Positions 18,141-27,631 of a DNA stretch of 64,000 nt are shown here, piece after piece. The notes below the pieces were generated by a model that was not told the origin of the DNA, searched no databases, and was given only the letters and a program-made list of their open reading frames with translations. Positions within the stretch are counted from its first letter, which is position 1; every line of letters starts with the position of its first letter. Both the position numbers and the translations under genes were made by a program. Location of the stretch: the NCBI GenBank assembly GCA_958295815.1, contig OY282374.1, positions 437,416 through 501,415 on the forward strand. Direction: 5' to 3'. The DNA is from Candidatus Poribacteria bacterium (GTDB lineage Bacteria > Poribacteria > WGA-4E > WGA-3G).

Positions 18141-20192
18141 CTAAGTTTTTGATGGGGGTGGTTGTTTCAACCAAGCGAGATTAAATCGATAATGTTGCCG
18201 ACTGCTAATCAGATGGATGATCCCATTCCGTCCTTGGTGGACAGCAAGGTAACCTCCAGGTTCAGCACTGCTGAAACCCATTGTAAACGTCCGTCCATCC
18301 ATCGTTTCGATGTCTCGGTCTGCACCGTCATCTGTGATCGGTCGGATGTGTTTCCATGTCTCGCCATCGTCGTAGGACAAGGCACTAAAGAGTCCAGTGA
18401 CAAGACGTTCGTTTCCTGATGTATCAACAATCGGCATCGGGGTCGCTTCCCTCCGATCACCTGTGAAGGATGCGAGAAAAATAGGTCCCTCTTGAAGTCG
18501 CAGTAAGACACATCGTTGTCCACCGGCAAGCACTGGAAACGGACTTGCGCTGTAATGCCACGTTTTGCCGCTATCTGAAGAGACGCTCTTCGGCATTTGG
18601 CCGTCGATTGTATCCCCGCGACCATAAGCCATCAGTCTTCCATCGGTGAGTTCAACGACAGCGGCGTGGATGCCAGCGATCCATCCACCGTTTTTTCCTG
18701 CCGCAAAATCGGGGATAGGCTGCCCCGCACCCGGATCGTACCACGTTTCTCCGTCATCGTCACTGAGCCATATTGCGGTGCCACCATGTCCGCCGCTCAC
18801 TGCGTCGCAGGCGAGGAGTATGGAACCGTCTTGCCGTCGGAAGACAGAGGCAATCGGCATGTGTCGGAGACGGTGTTCCGGTGAGATGAAGCGAGGTTTC
18901 GACCAAGTCGCTCCATTGTCATCAGAATAACGCATCACCAAGGCTAAGGGACCCCACGTCGCTGCAGCAGAGAGTCCGTTGAAATGATAAATCCTTCCGT
19001 TTTCGTTTCGCCAGAGAGAAGTTGCATGGTTGTTCCGATCGGGTGGACCCCAGAAGGGTTCGGCAGGTTCCCATTCGGTTTCGCCAAATCGCAATCGGCT
19101 GGTAGCAACTGTCAGTTCGCGTCCGCGCTCTGTAACGCACGAATACCACGCGGCGAACATATCACCATTCTGACATTCAACAATTGCTGGGACATGGTTA
19201 TGTGCTGAGAAAAGGGGTCCGTTTGAACCGTCAGGGATTTTAACGTACGGTATCGGTTCCGCGAAGTAAGGTGTTTCTGGAGTAGACGCGTTTGTGGATT
19301 CCTGTTTAACGTTACGTCCCCACAATGCCACTTTCGGAGCAGGCGTGGAGTGATAGGTCTGTGGTAGTTCACCGCAAACAACGCGAAATCCGATGTACCA
19401 GTGTTTGTCTTCAGGCACCGCACCCATCCGATTGGCGGAACGTAAGTAACAGAGCAACGTGGAATGGCTACCACCACGTGTAACGCGATACAAACCAGTG
19501 TCCCGACCCACTGGATCGACTTGTGGTTGTGGCTCGTAGGGTCCGTACCAATCTTGACACCACTCCTCTACGTTCCCGTGCATATCGTATACATCCCATG
19601 CATTGGGTGGTGTTTGTCCAACGTGCAAGGACATAATCTCTTCTGCGCCACGACCCCGTCCGGCGTCTGGGTACCAACTCTCTCCAACGTTTTTATGAAA
19701 CTCAAGCGGTAAGGTCTCACCGGTATGGAAGTGCGTCGTTGTCCCCGCACGGCAGACGTATTCCCATTCGGCTTCAGTCGGCAATCTGTAGGGAAGACCT
19801 TCTTTTTCTGATAGCCATTCGCAGAAGCGGGTTGCATCGTGCCAATCAACAAACACAACCGCCTCGTCATCATCCCGTGAAAAGCCGATGTGGGGCGATG
19901 CTTGCGAGCCCATATTAGGAAGACCACGGAGTTCATTGTGTGCGGGTTGGAATTCCTCATACTGTGCATTGGTGACTTGGCAAATGCCGATATAAAACGG
20001 TGTAGTGAGTGTTACCTGATGCACCGGTTTTTCGTCCCAATCTCCGTCGCGGAGATACGCCTTTCCATCGGTCAATTCATCAGATAATGCGGCATCCTCT
20101 GAACCCATTGTAAAGGTGCCGGGTTCGATTCTAACGAATTGCATGCCGAGTGAATTCGTATGTGTTTGTTCTTGAATCGTTAAGTTTTGCAT
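18141..20192 (-). CDS. Fusion of FGE-sulfatase (SUMF1-like) domain and sialidase-like beta-propeller
   Basis: 683 residues from ATG 20192 with AAGGAAAACT upstream. Residues ~10-275 form an FGE-type domain: FVRIEPGTFTMGSED, YRLPTEAEWEYVCRAGT, DMHGNVEEWCQDWYG, ending IGFRVVCGE. Residues ~330-680 carry at least four sialidase Asp-boxes (YSDDNGATW, LSDDDGETW, SSDSGKTW, LSYDDGETW), typical of BNR/exo-alpha-sialidase folds. No signal peptide is visible. The FGE half may bind or modify a target; the propeller may act on or bind sialyl or uronyl glycans. The catalytic Arg triad was not verified. Confidence 0.88.
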   Translation of the reverse strand: MQNLTIQEQTHTNSLGMQFVRIEPGTFTMGSEDAALSDELTDGKAYLRDGDWDEKPVHQVTLTTPFYIGICQVTNAQYEEFQPAHNELRGLPNMGSQASPHIGFSRDDDEAVVFVDWHDATRFCEWLSEKEGLPYRLPTEAEWEYVCRAGTTTHFHTGETLPLEFHKNVGESWYPDAGRGRGAEEIMSLHVGQTPPNAWDVYDMHGNVEEWCQDWYGPYEPQPQVDPVGRDTGLYRVTRGGSHSTLLCYLRSANRMGAVPEDKHWYIGFRVVCGELPQTYHSTPAPKVALWGRNVKQESTNASTPETPYFAEPIPYVKIPDGSNGPLFSAHNHVPAIVECQNGDMFAAWYSCVTERGRELTVATSRLRFGETEWEPAEPFWGPPDRNNHATSLWRNENGRIYHFNGLSAAATWGPLALVMRYSDDNGATWSKPRFISPEHRLRHMPIASVFRRQDGSILLACDAVSGGHGGTAIWLSDDDGETWYDPGAGQPIPDFAAGKNGGWIAGIHAAVVELTDGRLMAYGRGDTIDGQMPKSVSSDSGKTWHYSASPFPVLAGGQRCVLLRLQEGPIFLASFTGDRREATPMPIVDTSGNERLVTGLFSALSYDDGETWKHIRPITDDGADRDIETMDGRTFTMGFSSAEPGGYLAVHQGRNGIIHLISSRQHYRFNLAWLKQPPPSKT

Positions 20193-20833
20193 AGTTTTCC
20201 TTTTGTATTCCGTTGAAAAGTGGCGCATTGAGTTCGTTTTACTGATCTTCTATCATATCAATTAACAGGCTTGGTGTCAAGCCGTTGAGTCTCAATTTCA
20301 GGACCATTCGGTTTTCCTGTAGGAGGGAACTCCCATTCCCGACACGTCCTTGTAAGAGCAAGCTCCAGTTCGCTATTTTCCCCTTAAAATGGACAAAAAC
20401 CCGAAAATTATAGTAAATCCAATAAATAAGTAGACATTTTCCTGCACCATCGCGCACCGCCGCCGCTGGCGGGGTTTGTAACCCCGCCATTCCGTTGATG
20501 TCCAAGTAATTATGGGCTTTACTATATTAATTATTTTCGCAGATTCAGTTTGGTTGATTAGCTGTGATGTTGATAATTGATATAAGTCAATATGACTCCG
20601 TGTATGTAGATTCGGATCGGATACGGAAAACCAGCGAATTGTTAATTAAAGAACTGATTTTGTAGAATACATGCAATTTTTGTGAAATATCATTGAAACA
20701 TCATGCAATTTTTGCGTCTTGACGATAAGCCACAAATGGATCTCATTTCTTCTGTAGTAGTGGTTTTTAGATAAATGAACACTTCTTCCTTTTTGATAAA
20801 CTTAGTGTGTATCTACATTTTAGAGGTGTCAAA
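20193..20833. other. 640-bp intergenic region with dispersed repeats and no clear gene
   Basis: The stretch holds short hairpin-like sequences near 20320-20365 (GGAGGGAACTCCC, GAGCAAGCTC), a complete MITE-like element at 20409-20526, and an AT-rich tail with two copies of ATGCAATTTTTG near 20671 and 20703. No open frame here looks coding. Confidence 0.6.
20409..20526. repeat. MITE-like element, 118 bp, with terminal inverted repeats
   Basis: The left end is TATAGTAAATCC and the right end GGGCTTTACTATA (inverted complement TATAGTAAAGCCC). The interior carries a perfect hairpin GGCGGGGTT-TGT-AACCCCGCC (20468-20488). Homologous to 31141-31256 and the truncated copy at 816-885. No coding capacity. 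Confidence 0.75.
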
Positions 20834-20992
20834 GTGAAAAAGTCCATTTGGGATTTCAATAATTTTGAAGCGGATATTGCATTTCATGAGGTATTGGCAC
20901 GAATCTTGCTCAATAATCATGATGAATCCTATTTTATAAAAAATTTAAATTCAATTGATATAGGTTTGAGTGATTTGATTTGTCCATATTAA
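20834..20992 (+). CDS. Possible small protein, 52 residues
   Basis: A GTG start at 20834 is preceded by AGAGGTG with five-base spacing; an in-frame GTG at 20807 would extend it. The product (KKSIWDFNNFEADIAFHEVL...) is slightly acidic and unrelated to anything I recognise. It lies 66 bp upstream of the lamin-tail protein gene on the same strand. It could be chance in an AT-rich region. Confidence 0.3.
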   Translation: MKKSIWDFNNFEADIAFHEVLARILLNNHDESYFIKNLNSIDIGLSDLICPY

Positions 20993-21058
20993 CTCTATAA
21001 TCCGTGCGACCTAATATATTAAGAATATGCAATTCAGAAAAAAGGAGAAATAAACGTA

Positions 21059-23713
21059 GTGTTGTCAAAGTCATTAATTTTTTTGTTTGGTATTTTAACC
21101 CTATTGTTTTTAATCATCTCTTGTTTTTCTGGGGCAGCTATAGCGCAAATTGAGAAACAGCAATTAGTCCGTCTCCCTAACGCGGAATCTCCTGATCAGA
21201 CTGATCCAGAATTTAAGCCAGAGAATCGTTTTGTTGTTTACGGTAAAGCAGGTACCGAGAAAGGTCCGCTTTATGGTGAAGATGTAGAATCGAATATTGA
21301 GGGAGAGCCGCTTATCATTAAATATGTAACCTATGTGCCTATACCGGATCCCGAATCGAATACATCATTGAGTGTTCTGCCGAATTTAGAGGAGTTTTTC
21401 GAGTTTGGTGGAACACTTGAACTACTGGTGACAGCATCTGTTTTTGATGAATTTTCTCTTCGCAAATACGATATCGTCATCAGTGAAATCATGTGGGGTG
21501 TTGATGATGGCGATCTGGGGGAAGATATACAGTGGATTGAACTCTACAATAATACTGAAAAAAGTGTAACGGTAGATGAGGAGTATCTCTATCTCCTTTT
21601 TACGCCTTTTGAGAACCATCCGAACAGAGAGATCGTCCAGTTTGAGGGTAGTACTTACCGAGTTCTTGACGCGGTCAGCAACGTGCACTTGGGAAAATGG
21701 GATTTGCCTGGAAGAAGTGGCAGACTTCCCTATAGTAGTGTAATTTCAGCGTATCGGGACATAACTTATCCAGAGAATGGTAAGAATGAACGGGCGGATG
21801 TGCCGTTTGGTTCGTATGAGAATAGTTGGAAAGAAACTCCTGAACTGGGCAGTCGAAACACAGTACTCATTGCCGGTGAACGTGGTCGTATAGTCGCTAC
21901 CCCCGGCGCACGGCATGTGCCGGAGAGTTTGCTTGACCCATCCCTAACAACCGAAGTGCTTTCGGATAGAGTGGTTATTAACGAGGTCCGCAACGACACC
22001 TCACGTCATAACCTCGACTGGATAGAGTTAAAAAACGTGGGTTACGAGGAAGTAGATTTGGATGACTGGGAGTTGAGCATCGTGACAGGTGTAAAAGAGG
22101 ATAATGTACTCGTGGATCTGCCGCAGTACATACTCTTTCCCGAAGAGATTCTACTGATTCAACGCCTTCGTCCGAGTGAGACTCCACTTGCGGACGGTAT
22201 TGACATTGAAGAGCCTGTGAGCCGCCCCAGAGGTGCAATACATCTGTATTTTGTGGAACCCAACTTGGACCTTCCAGATGAAGGGAGATTCACCCTTCTC
22301 CTCAGAAGTGAGTCTGGGAAAAATAAAAAAGATCAGGCAATTGAGGATTACGCCGGTGATGGATTTTTCACCTATACTGAAACGTTTGATACAGACTTCT
22401 GGCCCCGCATCGGACAACGACGTCCGAGGGATGTCGCAGATTTTGGGGACTCTGGTACGTTTGGATCCCGCAGTAACAATACCACATGGGCACGGATTCG
22501 CTATCAGGAGGATGATGGTCATCATAAAGACGCTTGGAGAAAAGACGATAAACCAAGTGGTATCGGTTATGATCCGGGGACTGACCTGTCTACTTCACCC
22601 GGCACACCAGGATATGAAAACAATGCACTCAAGACGCGAGTGGACGATAACAATTTCAGGACACCCTCTATTGGCAACGAGTATGATGAGGGTGAGTTAA
22701 GCATTAGCGAGATCATGTTGGATGCCGGACCGCATGGAAACAAGGCACAGTGGATTGAGATTTATAACAGTTCCTTGACACAAGCGGTGGATCTTGACGG
22801 CTGGACATTAGAGTTACACAATCTCGCAGATGGTGTGAATTCGTATGCGACTGGCAGCTTCAACTTCAGTAAGGCAGTGATTTTGCCAAATCAGACCTTG
22901 TTGCTTGTTTCCAGAAATGCACTGAACAACGTGATGAAGAATCGCGTCTACGATCTCTACCAACAACATCGGCGTGATTTAGAAATTAATGATCGTAGGA
23001 CTTTGCTGCTTAATCCCGATGGCTTCTACCTGAGACTGATTGATAAGAGGTACGAACAGCACAATATCAGAAGTATAGTAATTGATGAAGTGGGCAATCT
23101 CAGCGCGGCAAGTCGTGGACGAACCCGTTGGGATTTGCCGACTCGGGAACCTGAAAGACGGCGATCGCTGGTGCGTCAATACGGGGAATTATTCAGACCA
23201 GATGAGCAGGGACTGTTTAGTGAGCCAGAACCTGCCGTAACCGGCACATTGGAAGAAGCGTGGCGACAAGCCGACTTGGATAGTATCAACACCGGCATAA
23301 CGTATTATGGAGATCGTAGTGATATGGGGACCCCGGGCTATCGATTAGGGGGACCATTGCCTGTGCAGCTGTCGAGTTTCCGTTCTGAACTTACTACCTC
23401 AGGAGAGATTTCCATCAGTTGGGCAACTGAATCTGAACTGAACAACGCAGGCTTTAATATTCTGCGAAGTGAGCTTCGTAATGGTGCCTTTGTTGCCATC
23501 AATCCAAGTCTTATTCTGGGGGCAGGTACAAGCAGCGAAAAACACACGTATCGTTTCACGGATACAACTGCAAAACCGGACGTCACGTACTACTACCGGA
23601 TAGAAGATGTCTCCTTTGCTGGTGAGCGTCGAGCGTTAGCAACAACTCGCTTGAAAGGGTATCTCTCTGCATCTGATAAATGGATAAAAACGTGGAGTGA
23701 AATAAAAAAATAG
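21059..23713 (+). CDS. Large secreted protein with three lamin-tail (LTD) domains
   Basis: 884 residues from GTG 21059 (TTG 21062 is an alternative; AAGGAG upstream). Signal peptide SLIFLFGILTLLFLIISCFSG. Three LTD-type segments start at IVISEIMWGVDDG, VVINEVRNDTS and LSISEIMLDAG, each followed by WIEL/WIEI(Y/K)N and a DLDxW(E/T)L motif. The C-terminal ~100 residues (LPVQLSSFRSEL..GEISISWATESELNNAGF) form an Fn3-like domain common at the end of secreted proteins from Bacteroidetes- and Poribacteria-like genomes. No catalytic motif is visible. Probably a surface structural or adhesion protein. Confidence 0.85.
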   Translation: MLSKSLIFLFGILTLLFLIISCFSGAAIAQIEKQQLVRLPNAESPDQTDPEFKPENRFVVYGKAGTEKGPLYGEDVESNIEGEPLIIKYVTYVPIPDPESNTSLSVLPNLEEFFEFGGTLELLVTASVFDEFSLRKYDIVISEIMWGVDDGDLGEDIQWIELYNNTEKSVTVDEEYLYLLFTPFENHPNREIVQFEGSTYRVLDAVSNVHLGKWDLPGRSGRLPYSSVISAYRDITYPENGKNERADVPFGSYENSWKETPELGSRNTVLIAGERGRIVATPGARHVPESLLDPSLTTEVLSDRVVINEVRNDTSRHNLDWIELKNVGYEEVDLDDWELSIVTGVKEDNVLVDLPQYILFPEEILLIQRLRPSETPLADGIDIEEPVSRPRGAIHLYFVEPNLDLPDEGRFTLLLRSESGKNKKDQAIEDYAGDGFFTYTETFDTDFWPRIGQRRPRDVADFGDSGTFGSRSNNTTWARIRYQEDDGHHKDAWRKDDKPSGIGYDPGTDLSTSPGTPGYENNALKTRVDDNNFRTPSIGNEYDEGELSISEIMLDAGPHGNKAQWIEIYNSSLTQAVDLDGWTLELHNLADGVNSYATGSFNFSKAVILPNQTLLLVSRNALNNVMKNRVYDLYQQHRRDLEINDRRTLLLNPDGFYLRLIDKRYEQHNIRSIVIDEVGNLSAASRGRTRWDLPTREPERRRSLVRQYGELFRPDEQGLFSEPEPAVTGTLEEAWRQADLDSINTGITYYGDRSDMGTPGYRLGGPLPVQLSSFRSELTTSGEISISWATESELNNAGFNILRSELRNGAFVAINPSLILGAGTSSEKHTYRFTDTTAKPDVTYYYRIEDVSFAGERRALATTRLKGYLSASDKWIKTWSEIKK

Positions 23714-23739
23714 GCGTGGTGTATTTTTGCCGTTGTTGT

Positions 23740-23759
23740 GGCAGGTCCCCGTGCCTGCC
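23740..23759. repeat. REP-like hairpin downstream of the LTD gene
   Basis: GGCAGG-TCCCCGTG-CCTGCC is a 6-bp inverted repeat between two convergent genes. It may act as a bidirectional transcript end, but no strong T-tract follows. Confidence 0.45.
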
Positions 23760-23845
23760 CAGAGCGAATTAAAAAATAGGTGTGATGTGTTTCCCGGCTC
23801 TCGCTACGTGATCGAATAGAGATGGATCGCATTGTAGCCGTGATC

Positions 23846-26800
23846 TCACGGATGCCGCTGGGTCTGCGCTAGTGGAAGGGTGTAGATCCCCCACCGAACC
23901 TTTACAATCTCACCGGCATCAACAAGACGCTTGAGTTCATTTCTTACTGATGTTGGGTGCCCGTCAATAGCATTAACGATTTCTGATGTCCTTTTTTCAC
24001 CAGTGGCAAGAAGAGAGAATATCTGTTCCCGGAAAAGAACACGTGTGATATTTCCGCCCCTAAGCTTTTGCAGCACACGATTTGCTTGCCGTGAGGAGCA
24101 TCCGAGAACACGCTCGACTTCCTCTCTACTGCTATCAGCGTTTAGATTCGCACGTTCTGTTTCAAAACGTTCACGTGTGCCTATCGTCTCTTCAAGCCTA
24201 TGTAGCCCGCCAGCGACCTCAAAATCTTCCCAATCAAAAAGTAGTGTTTCAGGTCTATCGGTAACGTCAGGGAGTTCCAAGCTGCTAAGCAATATAATCT
24301 TTTTGCCTGTTAAGCGGTGGAGTCCTGTCATCCCTACAATTTTTGTCAGTAAACCGACAGCATTCTTTTCATAAAGGGACTGTACCCGTTCGTCTTTATA
24401 GCGTCGTGGGTCTGTTTCTGTTTCGTAAGAGAGAGGGGCTTCATCGTTTCCAAACAAAATCTGTGATTGCCGCCAAATGATACCAGGTTCCCAGATTGGA
24501 GTGCCAACTATCCAAAAGACTTCTGGTTCTTCAAAATCGGTCTCTAACCTGTTTAATTCTTTGAAATGTTTGACGAAAGAGACATTCTCTTTAAGAGCAA
24601 TATTCTGCAAGGGTTTAGTTATTAGCTGATTGGTGATAATTGCGTGCCTGACGTTCGGATCTCTGTCGATTTCTGCACAGATACCCTGAAAAACGCGCTG
24701 TCCAGTTTCAGATATGCCGAGAATATCCCAGTGATGCTCATACGCTAAAAGTGTCTGTAGTGAAGTGATGTCTGTCCGAATCTGAAAGACTTGGTTCTCT
24801 GCCGCCCAAGCTGCCGGTTTGATACGAGTAATGTCGATTTCTTCACCCGGGAACGTGCGATGGATATCTTGCTCAGAGAGGGTTGCTGACATTAACAGTA
24901 GACGTTTGATACTTGGGTGCAGCACCGGTGGCATCCAGAAACGTAGGGTTTTATTATACCAGATCATCGGTGCGTCAGCATCCCGCGTGTAGTGAGCGAA
25001 GAAACGCTTGAGTTGATGCCAAAACGTCCAGTTTGGATCCCGATAGACTGTTGGGAATTCCTGAATACTTTCTGCTGTTTCTATGTCCAAGATACCTAAT
25101 TGGATTGCTTCCGCCATTGGCATCGGAATTTCGATACCCTCGTTGGGTGTAAAAGAGTGGAGCCAGAAAAGCGGCAGTCCCTTTGCTGTAAGTATATCTG
25201 CGGCGTTATTGTCGAGAGGAATGTAGGCAACGGCACCACCTTCAAACTCGACGGTAAAACGTGCCAATTCCTTACCGGTTTCAGCATCAACAGTGCCGCG
25301 CGCCACCACTCTGCCCCGCACATTGACTTGGCACATCTGTCTGATGAGTTCTTCTTCGTGCTGTTGAAATGCGTGCATCGCTGTACGGATCCGTCTGACG
25401 GGGTTGTTATCAGGCTCGCTGCGTGCCTCTAATGTATTCAGTAAGGCTTTGGCAAAGTTTCCTAAGGCACCGCTTTGCCAGTCCATACTCCATTTCTCCA
25501 ATGTGTTTTTTGTTACCTTACATGCGAAAAATAGTTGATGGGCTTGCGCTTCATCGATGATGCAAAGCCTCTCTGTATTATCAATCGGTTTGAGTATTTC
25601 CTCTACCATTTCTGAGTGTAGTGGATTCAAAAACAGTTGATGGGTTCCAGATAGATGCGCCTTGGTGCTTTGCATTGTGGTGGGTTGCGATAAATAGCCT
25701 CGTTGCTGGCATTCTGTATAAACCGGACACTGCGGGCAGATGCTTTCATTCGGATTCCCACCCTTTTCCATAAGTGCGTCGCATCGCTCTGGGTCTTCAC
25801 AGACATTGCCGCGTTGGAACGGAGTCGCCATGCGCACTTCAACGGGTACCTCTTTTACCTGATTCCACAGGTGTCTACGAGCTCTCCAGTGTGTGAAAGA
25901 TGGCAAGTGTCGGTCTTGAAAGCGTTGTGCTGTTTTTTCTACTACCTCAGAATATGTCGCGTTTAGGCTAATTGCGCCGCCGTTAAGGAAGTAGGTTTCT
26001 GATGCGTAACTTTTACCCGCACCTTTCTCGGCGATGAGACCGGTAATACGCGCAGTCTTATCAAAAACGCTCTGTATCTGAGGGGAGTTCTCTTCGGGTG
26101 TTTTGTAAGTCTTATTGGTGTGTTCCTGTTTATGCAATACAGGAGTGGGACGTTTTATCGCTAGTGGACTGAGTTCCTCTTTCCGTATGGCGCGTACTTT
26201 CTCAGATATAGGCGGTCCGGTTGCTGGTATTGGTGGTAGAATGCCGGTATCGTCCCAGATATCTGTGATCGATGTGGGATGCATGGGCAATCCAGTGTCC
26301 GAGGTGTAGGCTTGTACCCATACAGTGTTATCGCTTTCCCATAGTAATATAGATCCCTCGTTGGTTTTATCAGTATGTTGAGTCCAGTAGTGAAAGTCGT
26401 TTTCTTGCCGGAGATAGGTAAGTCCACGCTTCAGGAACGCCTCTTTTGCGAGATCGAGATTATATGAACCCAAAGATGGCGGGGTAACCGGAATATTTTG
26501 AGATATAGATATAATTTTTTCAACTTCAAAGGGGACCGGTTCGTGAAGTTCAGCGCGGAGAGTGTCAATAGCAGTAAAAAGGATTTCCTTGACGATAATA
26601 GGCGGATCTAAGGGATTTCCGAGCAGAAGTTCGTAGCGGGCGTCCCAGCAGCTATAGCCTTGATCGCCATGGATTTTGAGGTACATATCTCGTTGATGTG
26701 GATTTTCCGCTGTCGGTGTGTGCTTATAGATGTAGTACTTTGCCTCATCAGTGTTCAAATGGAGATAATCGGGTATTCTACAAGAGAAACGGAGCCCGCC

Positions 26801-27262
26801 AGTCTTGGTTATTGTCAACAGTGGGTTTGCGACGGCATTGACGAGTATTTCAAGGCAGGCAGACACGGCATCCGGAGCAGCACAAATCGCTTTATATTTG
26901 AACTCAATGTCGTGCCATCGAGCACCGTCGCGTTCCGAGGGGATACCCGTATACACCTGAATACCCCATGATCTGTGCCATAGTTGGGGATTCCAATCCT
27001 CAATGCTTTGGCGACTCAAGAACCTATCACCCCCAAGATCCCTCGGACCGTGGTCGAGCTCAGGTGCGCGTCCGATCGGCATGAAAGAGATATCTGCCTG
27101 CTCAAATTCATAGAGTCTCATAGGGTGTCTCCACGCACAATAGACCGTGAAATGATAAGGAAGTCCCATGTACGTGGCAGGTGTTACGACTGTCCTCCGC
27201 TGCCGAAGAGGTTTCTTATGTCGTTGATGACAGTGCTGGATAAGGTCTTTCAGGGAATTCAT
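23846..27262 (-). CDS. Paralogue family copy 1: putative XPD/DinG-like Fe-S helicase with unknown N-domain and C-terminal winged helix
   Basis: 1138 residues from ATG 27262; a TTG at 27301 is an alternative, and no strong ribosome-binding site is seen. Residues ~1-240 are a conserved domain (WHDIEFKY near 118; TKTGGLRFSC near 153). Then Walker A AEKGAGKS (to ~418), cysteines C488, C494, C509, C512, C518 (CPQCPVYTEC), a DEAQ box (~570) and a SAT motif (LLLMSATLS, ~793). This order matches SF2 Fe-S helicases of the XPD/DinG type. The C-terminus has a helix-turn-helix (SSRQANRVLQKLRGG) and a winged helix (EIVNAIDGHPTSVRNELKRL). The only copy of the four with all motifs intact. Function not known; no recognised partner gene adjacent. 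Confidence 0.8.
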   Translation of the reverse strand: MNSLKDLIQHCHQRHKKPLRQRRTVVTPATYMGLPYHFTVYCAWRHPMRLYEFEQADISFMPIGRAPELDHGPRDLGGDRFLSRQSIEDWNPQLWHRSWGIQVYTGIPSERDGARWHDIEFKYKAICAAPDAVSACLEILVNAVANPLLTITKTGGLRFSCRIPDYLHLNTDEAKYYIYKHTPTAENPHQRDMYLKIHGDQGYSCWDARYELLLGNPLDPPIIVKEILFTAIDTLRAELHEPVPFEVEKIISISQNIPVTPPSLGSYNLDLAKEAFLKRGLTYLRQENDFHYWTQHTDKTNEGSILLWESDNTVWVQAYTSDTGLPMHPTSITDIWDDTGILPPIPATGPPISEKVRAIRKEELSPLAIKRPTPVLHKQEHTNKTYKTPEENSPQIQSVFDKTARITGLIAEKGAGKSYASETYFLNGGAISLNATYSEVVEKTAQRFQDRHLPSFTHWRARRHLWNQVKEVPVEVRMATPFQRGNVCEDPERCDALMEKGGNPNESICPQCPVYTECQQRGYLSQPTTMQSTKAHLSGTHQLFLNPLHSEMVEEILKPIDNTERLCIIDEAQAHQLFFACKVTKNTLEKWSMDWQSGALGNFAKALLNTLEARSEPDNNPVRRIRTAMHAFQQHEEELIRQMCQVNVRGRVVARGTVDAETGKELARFTVEFEGGAVAYIPLDNNAADILTAKGLPLFWLHSFTPNEGIEIPMPMAEAIQLGILDIETAESIQEFPTVYRDPNWTFWHQLKRFFAHYTRDADAPMIWYNKTLRFWMPPVLHPSIKRLLLMSATLSEQDIHRTFPGEEIDITRIKPAAWAAENQVFQIRTDITSLQTLLAYEHHWDILGISETGQRVFQGICAEIDRDPNVRHAIITNQLITKPLQNIALKENVSFVKHFKELNRLETDFEEPEVFWIVGTPIWEPGIIWRQSQILFGNDEAPLSYETETDPRRYKDERVQSLYEKNAVGLLTKIVGMTGLHRLTGKKIILLSSLELPDVTDRPETLLFDWEDFEVAGGLHRLEETIGTRERFETERANLNADSSREEVERVLGCSSRQANRVLQKLRGGNITRVLFREQIFSLLATGEKRTSEIVNAIDGHPTSVRNELKRLVDAGEIVKVRWGIYTLPLAQTQRHP

Positions 27263-27631
27263 AATCTCTAAAGTGGATACTAAAGCTCTGGTTGCCGCCA
27301 AACTTGGATCTGTCGACCTTCTTGATATGGCATAACATCGCGAATCAATGTTATATAATAACCGGGGTTGCTACCGAAGTAGAATAAGTTATTCAATCAT
27401 ATTGAGTCATTTTATATCAATTTTTTATTTTTATCAAATAAATATTATATTGTGCGCCAAGATGACTTAATTATACATTATTCTCATTTAGAAGTCAAAT
27501 TGAATCTCAAAAAGCATATAAAGAGAATTATGTTTCTGATAATAAAACAATATTTAAGAGTCTTATACAGTTAAATTATGTCGTAATATGATTTATAAGT
27601 TATGTGTAATCTGGAGATTACTCTAATACGA
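27263..27631. other. 369-bp AT-rich intergenic region between paralogues 1 and 2
   Basis: I see no gene. The segment near 27500-27550 (AAAGAGAATTATGTTTCTGATAATAA) resembles upstream segments of copy 2 (near 31110) and copy 3 (near 33915), indicating that flanking DNA was duplicated with the genes. A palindrome-like GTTATATAATAAC occurs near 27350. Confidence 0.5.

Noticed and set aside
20239..20505. 88-residue minus-strand ORF in the intergenic region
   Set aside because: Built from the MITE-like element and REP-type hairpins; no coding signature.
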